NCBI GenBank assembly: GCA_937880755.1
Contig: CALGRX010000005.1
Span: 1-53,711 of the forward strand
Reading direction: 5' to 3'
DNA from: an uncultured Clostridia bacterium
Lineage (GTDB): Bacteria > Bacillota > Clostridia > Christensenellales > UBA3700
Length of the DNA stretch: 53,711 nt
Of the stretch, positions 17,447 to 26,628 are shown piece by piece; position 1 is the first letter of the stretch, and the number at the start of each line of letters is the position of its first letter. The notes under the pieces are model-generated. The model did not search any database, had not been told where the DNA came from, and was given only the letters and a program-made list of their open reading frames with translations. A program made the translations under genes and the position numbers.

Positions 17447-17713
17447 ATGGAAAACAATCTTACGAAACAACAAATTATCGAGCAATATGCTCTAACCGAA
17501 GGGGATACGGGTTCTCCTGAAGTTCAAATCGCGCTTCTTACCGCAAGAATCGAACACCTCAACGAACACTTTGCCACCAACGCAAAGGACTTCCACTCAA
17601 GAAGAGGCTTGTTGAGAATGGTAGGTAAGAGAAGAAACTTGCTTGCATATCTCAAAAAGACCGATATCGTTCGTTATCGTACTCTTATTGCTAAGCTTGG
17701 ATTGCGTAAGTAA
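17447..17713 (+). CDS. rpsO: 30S ribosomal protein S15
   Basis: 88 residues, standard length. Binds the 16S rRNA central domain early in 30S assembly. The conserved GDTGSPEVQIALLTARI and HxxxxxKDFHSRRGLLRMVGKRR blocks are present. The start at 17447 is set by AAGGAG about 7 nt upstream; an earlier in-frame start at 17324 lies upstream of the promoter. It is followed by a terminator and then pnp, the conserved rpsO-pnp order. Confidence 0.97.
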   Translation: MENNLTKQQIIEQYALTEGDTGSPEVQIALLTARIEHLNEHFATNAKDFHSRRGLLRMVGKRRNLLAYLKKTDIVRYRTLIAKLGLRK

Positions 17714-17719
17714 AAACTT

Positions 17720-17750
17720 GAGAGCGTTTATTTCAACGCTCTCATTTTAT
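17720..17750 (+). terminator. Intrinsic terminator between rpsO and pnp
   Basis: GAGAGCGTT (17720-17728) pairs perfectly with AACGCTCTC (17735-17743), followed by ATTTTAT. It may be partially read through into pnp, for which I see only a TATAAT at 17761 without a good -35. Confidence 0.8.
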
Positions 17751-17809
17751 AAAAATTGGTTATAATAACAAATAGAAGATATTATCAAAAGCTAAATTGG
17801 AGGTTAGTA

Positions 17810-19894
17810 ATGAAAGACAGAAAGATTTTCAGCACGACCATCGGCGGTAGAGAAGTAACCGTAGAGACGGGTGCGTATTGCGGACAAGCCAACGGCAGTT
17901 GCATCGTTCGTTGCAACGATACGGCGGTTATGGTCAACGCTACGATGGCTAAGACACAGAGAGACGGAATCGACTTTTTCCCACTCGGATGCGACTTTGA
18001 AGAAAAGATGTATTCGGTTGGTAAGATTCCGGGAGGCTTCAAGAAGAGAGAGGGAAGACCAAGCGACAAGGCAATTCTCGTATCGAGACTTATCGACAGA
18101 CCTTTGCGTCCGCTTTTCCCTAAGGGATTTTACAACGACGTTTGCGTGACGGCTACTTGCTTGTCGGTTGACACCAATTATCCGCCGGAAGTATACGCGA
18201 TGCTCGGTAGTTCCATCGCGCTCAGTATCAGCGATATTCCGTTCGCAGGACCTACGGGTTCGGTAATCGTGGGCTACGTTGACGGCGAGTACGTCATCAA
18301 CCCCGACAGCGAGCAAAGAGACAGAAGCAGACTTCACCTCAGCCTCAGCGGTACTAAGGAAGCCATTTTGATGGTAGAAGCAGGTGCCAACGAATTGACG
18401 GAAGAGGAGATGATCGGCGCTATTTTGTTCGGTCACGAAGAGATTAAGAAGATAGTTGCTTGGATAGAGTCTATCCAAAAAGAAATCGGCAAAGAGAAGT
18501 TCGTTCCTACACTCTACGCTCCTGCTCCCGAGATTGCTACGGCAGTCAAAGAGTATGCCGACGCTAAGATGGACGCCGTACTCGAAAACTACGATCGTCA
18601 AGCAAGAGAAAAGGCAGAAGAAGCTCTTGACGAGGACGTTTACGCTCACTTTGCCGAGGCTTTCCCTGACGGCAAAAAGGACATAGGCGAGACCTTGTAC
18701 GCTATGAAGAAGGCTAAGGTTAGAGCCAAGATTCTCAACGAAGGTATCAGACCTGACGGCAGAGCTTTGACGGAAATCAGACCTATTTGGTGCGAAGTCG
18801 GCGTTTTGCCAAGAGTACACGGCACGGGCGTATTTACTCGTGGTCAAACTCAAGTTCTCACTTGTTGCACCCTCGGCACTATCTCCGAAGTTCAAAAGCT
18901 CGAAGGTATCGACGACGAAGTTTGCAAGAGATATATTCACCACTACAACTTCCCACCATACAGCGTAGGCGAAGCAAAACCTGCCAAGAGTCCTGGAAGA
19001 AGAGAAATCGGTCACGGCGCACTTGCAGAGAGAGCTCTCGAGCCTGTTCTTCCATCCGAGGACGTATTCCCATACGCAATCCGTACCGTCAGCGAAGTTC
19101 TCAGCTCCAACGGCTCTACTTCCCAAGCAAGCGTATGCGGTAGCACCCTTGCTCTTATGGATGCGGGAGTGCCTATCAAAAAGCCTGTTGCGGGCGTTGC
19201 AATGGGACTTATCAGCAACGAAGACAAGTCCAAAGTGTCGGTTTTGACGGATATTCAAGGACTCGAGGACTTCCTCGGAGATATGGACTTCAAGGTAGCA
19301 GGTACTAAAGACGGTATCACCGCTATCCAAATGGATATCAAAATCAAAGGTATCAACGAGGAAATTTTGCGCAAGGCTCTAGCTCAAGCTAGAGTAGGTA
19401 GATTGGAAATTCTTGACAAGATGCTTGCCGTTTTGCCTGAGCCAAGAAAAGAACTCTCCAAGTTTGCTCCTAAGATCGTTTCTTTCAGCATCAACCCTGA
19501 CAAGATTGGCGACGTAGTAGGTAAGCAAGGCAAAGTCATCAACAAGATTATCGAAGATACCGGCGTCAAGATTGATATCAGCGACTTTGGCGACGTATTC
19601 GTATCCAGCGACGATATGGAAGCAATCCAAAAGGCTAAATCTATCATCGAACTCATCGTCAACGATCCCGAAGTCGGCACCGTGCTCGAAGGCGAAGTCG
19701 TTAGAATTATGAACTTCGGCGCATTCGTACAACTTGCTCCCGGCAAAGACGCAATGATACACATCTCCAAACTCAAGAAAGAGAGAGTAGATAAGGTAGA
19801 AGACGTAGTTGCTATCGGCGACAAGGTAAAAGTACAAGTCATCGACATCAACGAAAAGGGCATCGCGCTTAAGCTTCTAGAAGTAATCAAATAA
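17810..19894 (+). CDS. pnp: Polyribonucleotide nucleotidyltransferase (PNPase)
   Basis: 694 residues. Phosphorolytic 3'-5' exoribonuclease in mRNA decay. Two RNase PH domains (~10-215 and ~310-540) flank an alpha-helical linker. A KH domain (~550-610, with IGKxGKxI-like VVGKQGKVINKI) and a C-terminal S1 domain (~620-690, GAFVQLAPGKDAMIHIS) follow. GGAGG at 17799-17803 sets the start at 17810. RNase Y, another decay enzyme, is also in the window. Confidence 0.97.
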   Translation: MKDRKIFSTTIGGREVTVETGAYCGQANGSCIVRCNDTAVMVNATMAKTQRDGIDFFPLGCDFEEKMYSVGKIPGGFKKREGRPSDKAILVSRLIDRPLRPLFPKGFYNDVCVTATCLSVDTNYPPEVYAMLGSSIALSISDIPFAGPTGSVIVGYVDGEYVINPDSEQRDRSRLHLSLSGTKEAILMVEAGANELTEEEMIGAILFGHEEIKKIVAWIESIQKEIGKEKFVPTLYAPAPEIATAVKEYADAKMDAVLENYDRQAREKAEEALDEDVYAHFAEAFPDGKKDIGETLYAMKKAKVRAKILNEGIRPDGRALTEIRPIWCEVGVLPRVHGTGVFTRGQTQVLTCCTLGTISEVQKLEGIDDEVCKRYIHHYNFPPYSVGEAKPAKSPGRREIGHGALAERALEPVLPSEDVFPYAIRTVSEVLSSNGSTSQASVCGSTLALMDAGVPIKKPVAGVAMGLISNEDKSKVSVLTDIQGLEDFLGDMDFKVAGTKDGITAIQMDIKIKGINEEILRKALAQARVGRLEILDKMLAVLPEPRKELSKFAPKIVSFSINPDKIGDVVGKQGKVINKIIEDTGVKIDISDFGDVFVSSDDMEAIQKAKSIIELIVNDPEVGTVLEGEVVRIMNFGAFVQLAPGKDAMIHISKLKKERVDKVEDVVAIGDKVKVQVIDINEKGIALKLLEVIK

Positions 19895-19910
19895 GGATTA
19901 ATAGTCAACG

Positions 19911-19940
19911 TCACGCCACGTTTGTGGCGTGATTTTTTTT
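19911..19940 (+). terminator. Intrinsic terminator after pnp
   Basis: TCACGCCAC (19911-19919) pairs perfectly with GTGGCGTGA (19924-19932) over a GTTT loop, followed by eight T residues. Confidence 0.92.
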
Positions 19941-20050
19941 GCAATATTCAAATATATAGGTGAAGTCAAAAGCATATCAAAAATTGATATAGCCTTGCCC
20001 TTTATTAGTGCCGATATCATATATTGATTGGATTGAGAATACAATTTGGT

Positions 20051-20785
20051 ATGAAAAAGTCAAAAATCACGAGCGTTAGACTGACGAGCATACTCACCAA
20101 CGTGATAATCATCGCAATGCTTGCGATAGTTGCGGTGACGAGCTTTGGGGGATACAATTCTATCTTTGCCTTCTCGGGCGACGTAGACGAGCCGTATTAT
20201 CGTGGCGAGAGCACGCGCAACGAGGTTGCTTTGATGATCAACGTATATTGGGGCACAGAGTTTATCGAGCCAATGCTCGAAGTGATGAAAAAGTATGGCG
20301 TCAAGTGTACCTTTTTCGTAGGAGGCAGTTGGGTTGACGACAACAACGATTTGCTCAAAAAAATCATTGACGAAGGGCACGAGGTTGGCAATCACGGATA
20401 TTTTCATAAGGACCACAAAAAGCTTAGTTTGGAGGGCAATCTAAGCGAAATCAAAGCCACCAATTCTTTAGTTTATGCTGTCAGCGGATATAATATTAGA
20501 CTCTTTGCGCCGCCGTCGGGAAGCTACGGCGAAGCAACGCTCAAAGCAGCTAAGAGCCTAGATATGACGGTGATTATGTGGTCGAAAGATACTATTGATT
20601 GGCGTGACAAGGATAGCTCTTTGGTGTATCAAAGAGCCACCAAAAACGTGAGCGCGGGCGACTTGATTTTGGCGCACCCGACCAAACATACCTTAGAGGC
20701 GTTGCCTAAGATATTCGAGACGTACGCAAACCTTGGACTCAAAGCCGTCACAGTCGGTCAAATAATTCAAAAAAACAACGTATAG
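20051..20785 (+). CDS. ylxY: YlxY-like sporulation polysaccharide deacetylase homologue, probably lacking standard catalysis
   Basis: 244 residues. An N-terminal signal-anchor (~13-35) is followed by a NodB-like domain (~55-235). The usual TFDDG metal/base motif is replaced by MINVYWGTE. The second motif survives in part as NHGYFH, the third as APPSG, the fourth as DTIDW and the last as LAHPT. Location after rpsO-pnp and before an M16 peptidase is the position of B. subtilis ylxY. The altered first motif suggests a non-catalytic or changed activity. TACAAT lies 5 nt before the ATG, with no clear -35 and no ribosome binding site. Confidence 0.8.
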   Translation: MKKSKITSVRLTSILTNVIIIAMLAIVAVTSFGGYNSIFAFSGDVDEPYYRGESTRNEVALMINVYWGTEFIEPMLEVMKKYGVKCTFFVGGSWVDDNNDLLKKIIDEGHEVGNHGYFHKDHKKLSLEGNLSEIKATNSLVYAVSGYNIRLFAPPSGSYGEATLKAAKSLDMTVIMWSKDTIDWRDKDSSLVYQRATKNVSAGDLILAHPTKHTLEALPKIFETYANLGLKAVTVGQIIQKNNV

Positions 20786-20796
20786 ACTTGGTTGAC

Positions 20797-20831
20797 TTTA
20801 CAAAAGCTAGATAATAATCTATAATATGCTT
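20797..20831 (+). promoter_or_regulatory. Leaderless promoter of the M16 peptidase gene
   Basis: TTTACA (20797-20802), 17 nt, TATAAT (20820-20825), then 6 nt to the ATG at 20832. The earlier in-frame ATG at 20826 touches the -10 hexamer and would not be in the transcript. Confidence 0.7.
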
Positions 20832-22091
20832 ATGAATAGTTTTATTTATCAATATCCAAGCGGACTTAGATTGGTCTACAAAAAATTATCCGGCGTAAGG
20901 TCGGTAGGTATTGCCGTCGCCGTAGGTTGCGGTAGCAATAACGAGAGCCTTGCCAACAACGGCATATCTCACTTTATTGAGCATATGACCTTCAAAGGTA
21001 CGGCAACTCGAAGTGCGTTTGAGATTGTAGACGAGATAGATAGCATGGGAGCTCAAATCAACGCCTTTACTTCCAAGCAAATGACGTGTTATTACACTAT
21101 CAGCGTGGACGACGTGGCGGAGGATTGCCTAAAAATTCTCAGCGATATAATTCTCAATTCCACCTATCCCGAGGATGAGCTGGAGAGAGAAAAGGGCGTC
21201 GTACTCGAGGAGATATCTATGAGCGAGGACGACAACGCCGACTTGGTACTCGAAAATCTTTCTACGGCTTACTTTGAGGGCAATACCTTGTCTATGCCTA
21301 TTTTAGGACCTAGGGACAACGTCAAAAGCTTTACTCGTCAAGACCTTATCAATTATATTAGAACCAACTACGTGGCGAGCGATATAGTAATATCAATCGT
21401 CGGCAATATCGAGGCGGAAAGAGCCAAAAGCCTTGTTTTAGAGTACTTTGAGGGGCGTTTTGCCACCAACAAAGATAGAGTATGGACGGATATATATCAT
21501 GTTCCTACCAGCCGTTACGTGTCCAAATTCAAGGACATAGAGCAGTCCAATATCGCCATAGCTATGCCTGCGTACGAGTATGACAACAAGCTGTCTATGG
21601 CAATGATGCTCGTCAATAATATCGTCGGCGGCGGTATGAGTAGCAGGCTTTTTCAAGAGATTAGAGAGAAACAAGGTCTTGCTTACAATGTGTACAGCTA
21701 TCCTTCCACGTATATCAACAACGGTGTGACGACAATCTATATCGGTACCAATCCCGCATCGGTGTGTAAGTCGTTGCAAGGCGTCAAAAGGTTGATTGAC
21801 CAAGTGAGAAAGGACTATCTTACCAAGGCAGAATTGCAAAAGGGAATTAGACAACTCAAGAGTGCCTACGTCCTAGGTCAAGAGAATACCTCCTCGCAGA
21901 TGAGAGTGCTATCCAAACACGCACTTTATACGGGAGAATTGTTTAGCATTGACGACAAAATTAAAGTCATAGAGTCTATCACAATGGACGACGTTGAGCG
22001 AGTTATCGACGATTGCTACGACTTATCCAAGGCAGTCGTCAGCTACGTTGGTCAAAAGGTGGACGAAAACTTGCTCGATTGCTTACAATAA
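20832..22091 (+). CDS. mlpA: M16 family zinc peptidase (MlpA/YmxG-like)
   Basis: 419 residues. The inverted zinc motif HFIEH lies at residues 47-51, with the downstream acidic ligand region LEEISMSEDD near 125. The N- and C-terminal pitrilysin-like halves are complete (RLFQEIREKQGLAYNVYSYPS in the C-terminal half). The gene follows ylxY as in Bacillus, where the homologue is mlpA/ymxG. The start at 20832 is preferred over 20826 because the -10 hexamer ends at 20825. A strong terminator follows. Confidence 0.93.
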   Translation: MNSFIYQYPSGLRLVYKKLSGVRSVGIAVAVGCGSNNESLANNGISHFIEHMTFKGTATRSAFEIVDEIDSMGAQINAFTSKQMTCYYTISVDDVAEDCLKILSDIILNSTYPEDELEREKGVVLEEISMSEDDNADLVLENLSTAYFEGNTLSMPILGPRDNVKSFTRQDLINYIRTNYVASDIVISIVGNIEAERAKSLVLEYFEGRFATNKDRVWTDIYHVPTSRYVSKFKDIEQSNIAIAMPAYEYDNKLSMAMMLVNNIVGGGMSSRLFQEIREKQGLAYNVYSYPSTYINNGVTTIYIGTNPASVCKSLQGVKRLIDQVRKDYLTKAELQKGIRQLKSAYVLGQENTSSQMRVLSKHALYTGELFSIDDKIKVIESITMDDVERVIDDCYDLSKAVVSYVGQKVDENLLDCLQ

Positions 22092-22120
22092 TAATAGTCA
22101 ATATTAGTTATTGTCGTTCT

Positions 22121-22152
22121 ACGCCGTCTTCGTTTTCGAGGACGGCGTTTTT
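22121..22152 (+). terminator. Strong intrinsic terminator before ftsK
   Basis: A 12-bp stem: ACGCCGTC (22121-22128) with GACGGCGT (22141-22148), extended inward by four more pairs around a TTTT loop, then TTTTT. Confidence 0.9.
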
Positions 22153-22211
22153 GTCAAAGCTATTGATAATGCTTTTTATATTTTTTAATTTAGTTTAATT
22201 TTATATTTATA

Positions 22212-22240
22212 TTGTAAATTATAATATTTTGTGCTATAAT
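22212..22240 (+). promoter_or_regulatory. ftsK promoter with extended -10
   Basis: TTGTAA (22212-22217), 17-nt spacer, TATAAT (22235-22240) preceded by TGC. Confidence 0.75.
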
Positions 22241-22276
22241 CAATTATAGTCAAAATTATGTATAGGAGATGTTGAC

Positions 22277-25200
22277 GTGAGTAACGATTCAACGGAAAAG
22301 CAAACTCGCTCTAATAGAATTTTCAACGGACTGATGATATCTAGTTTGGCACTTTTATTATTTTGCATATTATTGGGAGTGTTCGGTAGAGCGGGGGCTT
22401 ACGTAAGAGACTTTTTCGTGGGCGTATTCGGCTTTGCGGTTTACGGTTATAGCTTGGGCGCGCTAGTTTATGGTTTGCTGTTGATTTTCGGCAAAAGACC
22501 TAGTGCCAATTTTGGCGCCAAGATTTGCTATATTCTAATCGTGGCTGTAGTCATAATGATGTGCCACGTTTCGCTCACCAAGCATTTGTCGGTGGTGAGT
22601 TATTCGTCTTATATCGACGCATGTTTCAAGTCGTCCGACACGCCTGCGGGTTGGTTAGGCGCGTTGGTTGCATATCCTATGTGCAAAGCTTACGTCTTTG
22701 CAATGATTATTCTCAGCTTGTTCTTGGCAGGACTTGTGGCAATGGCTATCGTCATCAACGTCAACAGCGAGCTTATTTTTCCTTCTCGTGCCGAAAAGGT
22801 CAGAGTATTTTCCAAGCCTAATAGACGTAGCGTCGACCAAGCCGATAGGCAAAGTTTAGACACTGCGACCCCTAAGAGAGAGCTATACAACAGTACGCCT
22901 ACGGGCAAGCCTCTATCCAACAATATCCCTAAGAGCATTATCGGCAGCAATCGTCCGTTAGAATACGAGCCTTTGGAAAAGGTTGATTTCAACGACGATG
23001 AGAGTGGCGATACGATTGACGAAGACGGCACTCTCATCAATCCTCAAGAGGTCAAAACCGGCGTCGATGCCGAAAGACAAGCGATACTTGACTTTTGGTA
23101 CAACGACGGAGCAATGCCCGCAACACATCAGTACAATGGCAATTTGACCGTTGACCCTACGGCTAGATACGGTATTCAAACAAGCTCAACGCCAAAGCCT
23201 CAACCCGAAGAAAAGCGTGAGACGGAGCAGTCTCAACAAGTCGACGATCGCTACAAGCCTTATCTCAGCGAATACCGTAAGCAACAGCTTATGAAGAATA
23301 TCGGGCTTGACAATTCCGGCGACACGTCGCGAGAAGAGCAAGGTAGCATTGAACAATCCGACTTTATGCAAGAGATAGAAAACGCTCTCAACCAAGGCTT
23401 GCAAGAGTATAACGGCTTGGCTAAGGACGATAGTGACGATTCTCAAGTTGTCGACGATACGACTGACGCTATCGTAGACGGTGTTGACTCTTACAATCAC
23501 CAAAGCCAACCTCAAAATGACGAGCCTAAGCCTTACGAACAACCGCAAGAGCCTGAGAAATCACAAGACGAAGAGAAGAAGGCAAGAGCCGAAAGACTTA
23601 GAGAGCTTAGAGAAAGACAGGCTCAAAGGCAGAGAGAAGCCGAACAAAAGGCACGAAACGCCAACGCTAAAGAGGTGGAAGAAACCCCTGTCAACTTCCC
23701 TTATCAGAGTCTAAAGCCTGACTTTAGCGCAATTAGAAACAGCAATCAAACCGTTCAAAATCAAGCTGTGCAAAACCAAACAGCACCTAATCAAGCCGTG
23801 CAAAACGAAATTAAGGAAGCTCCACAACCAAAGCCACGCGTTATCGTACCTTACAATCCGCCGTCTTTGGATTGCCTAAAGGATTATCAAGAGGACGTAG
23901 CGGTGGACAGCGCCTACTTGGACGATCTGGCTAGGACGCTCACCGAGAAGATGGCAGACTTTGGCGTAGAGATACAGGTGTCCAACATTGTCAAAGGTCC
24001 TACTTTTTCTCGTATCGAGTTTGAGACCAACGCGCAATTAGGTCGAATTACGTCCAAATACAACGACATCGTCATGTGGCTTGGCGTGGAGAGTATGCGT
24101 CTGGAAGCGCCTATCCCGGGCAAGAGATGTTGCGGTATAGAAATTCCTAACAAAGACAGAGGTATCGTAGGACTAAAGTCTATTATCAACAGTCCGGAGT
24201 TCAACAATACCAAAAAGGACGGATTGTATTTTGCTCTAGGCAAGGACATTGACGGCAAGTGTTACGTCAGCGACGTTACCACCTTTCCGCACGCATTGAT
24301 AGCAGGCGCTTCGGGTGCGGGCAAGTCGGTATGTCTCAACGGCATGATATGCAGTATGCTGTACAAGTATTCGCCTGAGCAATTACGAATGATACTCGTA
24401 GACCCTAAGGTCGTGGAGCTTAATATCTATCGCAATATTCCGCACCTACTTATTCCGCAAATTTTGTCGGAAGAAAAGAAAGTTATCAACGCGCTCAAGT
24501 GGGCGGTAGAAGAGATGGAAAAGCGTTATCAACTGATGACGGATATGTCGGTTGCCAACCTTGCTCAATACAACGAAGAGGTCAACGACGAGCAGAAGAT
24601 GCCGTTCATTCTCATAGTGATAGACGAGGTAGGCGATATTATTTTGTCGCCTGTAGGCAAAGAATTCCAAGCTTTGGTCAAAAAGCTTGCCGCCAAGGCT
24701 CGTGCCGCGGGTATACACCTCATTCTAGCTACCCAAAGACCGTCCGTTGACGTTATCACGGGGACTATCAAATCCAACCTTCCTACGAGAATTGCCTTTG
24801 CCGTTACCAGCGGTGTGGACAGTAAGACGATACTCGACTATCAAGGCGCTGAGAAGCTCTTGCGTTACGGTGATATGCTTTACAAAGAGGCAGTCAAGCC
24901 TAACCCGGTGCGTGTGCAAGGAGCGTTTATTCATACCAAAGAGGTCAAAGCTATAGTAGAACAAGTCAAAGAGCGCAACGAGGCTTATTTTGACGAGCAA
25001 ATCAACAACTTTATCAACAAGACGGAAGAAGAGACGGCAGTCATCGATGCCGACGGTACGGACAAGCGTAATAGCGAATTTCCTGACGAATTGTGTATGG
25101 ACGTCTTAGACTACGGTCTTGAAAATTCTACCATATCAATATCGGGCTTGCAGAGAAGATTTAGCCTAGGCTTCAATAGAGCGGGTAGAATAGTGGATTG

Positions 25201-25306
25201 GCTCAAGAGCAAAAACTACGTAAGACAAGAAGGCAAAAATTTGGTATTTGCCCTCAACGAAGAGCAGGTCGAGCAACTCAAAAAGAGAGCGCTCGAAGGA
25301 GAATGA
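22277..25306 (+). CDS. ftsK: FtsK/SpoIIIE-family DNA translocase
   Basis: 1009 residues, longer than the ~750-800 usual in Firmicutes. An N-terminal membrane domain of about four helices (~20-165) is followed by a ~350-residue low-complexity linker rich in Gln, Asp, Glu and Pro, including a QNQ(A/T)-type repeat at ~490-515. The RecA-like motor has Walker A GASGAGKS at 677-684 and Walker B around FILIVIDEVGD. A C-terminal gamma winged-helix (~935-1005) recognises KOPS/SRS sites in the family. It pumps chromosome through the septum at division or sporulation. The start is GTG 22277 with TAGGAG upstream. Confidence 0.95.
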   Translation: MSNDSTEKQTRSNRIFNGLMISSLALLLFCILLGVFGRAGAYVRDFFVGVFGFAVYGYSLGALVYGLLLIFGKRPSANFGAKICYILIVAVVIMMCHVSLTKHLSVVSYSSYIDACFKSSDTPAGWLGALVAYPMCKAYVFAMIILSLFLAGLVAMAIVINVNSELIFPSRAEKVRVFSKPNRRSVDQADRQSLDTATPKRELYNSTPTGKPLSNNIPKSIIGSNRPLEYEPLEKVDFNDDESGDTIDEDGTLINPQEVKTGVDAERQAILDFWYNDGAMPATHQYNGNLTVDPTARYGIQTSSTPKPQPEEKRETEQSQQVDDRYKPYLSEYRKQQLMKNIGLDNSGDTSREEQGSIEQSDFMQEIENALNQGLQEYNGLAKDDSDDSQVVDDTTDAIVDGVDSYNHQSQPQNDEPKPYEQPQEPEKSQDEEKKARAERLRELRERQAQRQREAEQKARNANAKEVEETPVNFPYQSLKPDFSAIRNSNQTVQNQAVQNQTAPNQAVQNEIKEAPQPKPRVIVPYNPPSLDCLKDYQEDVAVDSAYLDDLARTLTEKMADFGVEIQVSNIVKGPTFSRIEFETNAQLGRITSKYNDIVMWLGVESMRLEAPIPGKRCCGIEIPNKDRGIVGLKSIINSPEFNNTKKDGLYFALGKDIDGKCYVSDVTTFPHALIAGASGAGKSVCLNGMICSMLYKYSPEQLRMILVDPKVVELNIYRNIPHLLIPQILSEEKKVINALKWAVEEMEKRYQLMTDMSVANLAQYNEEVNDEQKMPFILIVIDEVGDIILSPVGKEFQALVKKLAAKARAAGIHLILATQRPSVDVITGTIKSNLPTRIAFAVTSGVDSKTILDYQGAEKLLRYGDMLYKEAVKPNPVRVQGAFIHTKEVKAIVEQVKERNEAYFDEQINNFINKTEEETAVIDADGTDKRNSEFPDELCMDVLDYGLENSTISISGLQRRFSLGFNRAGRIVDWLKSKNYVRQEGKNLVFALNEEQVEQLKKRALEGE

Positions 25307-25308
25307 TA

Positions 25309-26628
25309 ATGAAAATAGGAACAGTATCTCTTGGCTGTGACAAAAACAGAATAGATACCGAAAATATGTTAGCTTATCTCAAAAACTACGGCTACGATTT
25401 TACCCCCGACCCTAGCGAAGCGGAGATAATAATCGTCAACACTTGCGGATTTATCGAGTCGGCAAAGGTTGAAGCAATCAACACGGTTTTGGAGATGGCG
25501 GAATACAAAAAGCAGGGCAAGTGCAAGGTGCTCGTAGTTACGGGCTGTCTTGTCCAAAGATATATGGACGAGATGAGCGCCGAGATGCCCGAGGTTGACG
25601 TTTTCTTAGGTACGGCTAATTACCACAAGCTTCCCGAGATACTCAATAGTTTGACAACGGACAGCGGACAAGTAAAACTCAAAAACGATATCAACGACAG
25701 ACGTTTTTCTGCCGATAGAGTGTTGACGACGCCCGAGCATTACGCCTACGTCAAGATTGCCGAGGGTTGCGACAATCATTGTACCTACTGTGCCATTCCT
25801 TACATAAGGGGCAAGTACACGTCGCGACCTATCCAAGATATCGTACAAGAGGTTAAGGGCTTGCTTGCCGACCATCCAATCAAAGAGATTATATTGGTGG
25901 CACAAGACGTGACCAATTACGGCAAAGATTTATACGGTGAACCTAAGCTCATAGAACTGCTTGAGGAACTGAGCAAACTTGACGTCGAGTGGATACGCCT
26001 TATGTATCTTTATCCCGAGCTCATCACCGACAAGCTACTTGATTATATTGCATCAAATCCAAAAATTTGTAAATATCTTGACATACCTTGTCAACATATA
26101 AGTGATACAATATTGAAAAGAATGAATAGACGCGTGGACGGCGACTATATCCGCAAGCTCATTGACAGGATAAGAAGCAGAGGCAACTTTGCCATTCGTT
26201 CCACCTTTATCGTAGGCTTCCCGGGTGAGGGGCAAGAGGACTTTGACGAGCTATACGACTTTATTGCCGAGGCAAAGTTAGACAGATGCGGTTTCTTTGC
26301 CTATTCTTGTGAAGAAGGCACTCCGGCAGCTCGCCTTGGCGGACAAATCGACGAAGCGGTCAAGCTAGAGAGAGTAAACGAATTGTACGAGCTTACGGAG
26401 AGTATTCTCGCTCAAAAGCTTCAAGATAGAGTGGGTGAAGTGGTTGACGTCATTTACGAGGGAGTTGATTACGATAGACAATGCTTTTACGGCAGAACAC
26501 AGTTTGATGCTCCCGATATAGATACTACGGTTTATTTTACGGCTAATCGTCCCGTTGATATCGGCACGATATACCAAGTAAAAATAATCGGAGTAGACGG
26601 AGAGGATAGTATAGGAGAATTGATATGA
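25309..26628 (+). CDS. rimO: Ribosomal protein S12 methylthiotransferase RimO
   Basis: 439 residues. Radical SAM enzyme that adds a methylthio group to an aspartate of S12. N-terminal cluster cysteines are C10, C46 and C80; the radical SAM cluster is C154, C158 and C161 (CDNHCTYC). The IPYIRGKYTSR segment and a C-terminal TRAM domain are typical of RimO. Of two possible starts, 25303 and 25309, the second is preferred because AAGGAG (25296-25301) is 7 nt upstream of it. It shares an ATGA overlap with pgsA. Confidence 0.95.
   Translation: MKIGTVSLGCDKNRIDTENMLAYLKNYGYDFTPDPSEAEIIIVNTCGFIESAKVEAINTVLEMAEYKKQGKCKVLVVTGCLVQRYMDEMSAEMPEVDVFLGTANYHKLPEILNSLTTDSGQVKLKNDINDRRFSADRVLTTPEHYAYVKIAEGCDNHCTYCAIPYIRGKYTSRPIQDIVQEVKGLLADHPIKEIILVAQDVTNYGKDLYGEPKLIELLEELSKLDVEWIRLMYLYPELITDKLLDYIASNPKICKYLDIPCQHISDTILKRMNRRVDGDYIRKLIDRIRSRGNFAIRSTFIVGFPGEGQEDFDELYDFIAEAKLDRCGFFAYSCEEGTPAARLGGQIDEAVKLERVNELYELTESILAQKLQDRVGEVVDVIYEGVDYDRQCFYGRTQFDAPDIDTTVYFTANRPVDIGTIYQVKIIGVDGEDSIGELI

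Noticed and set aside
17804..19330. 508-codon open frame on the reverse strand across pnp
   Set aside because: It lies wholly inside the well-conserved pnp gene, has no ribosome binding site or recognisable domain, and is rich in Ser/Arg/Leu as expected for an antisense shadow.
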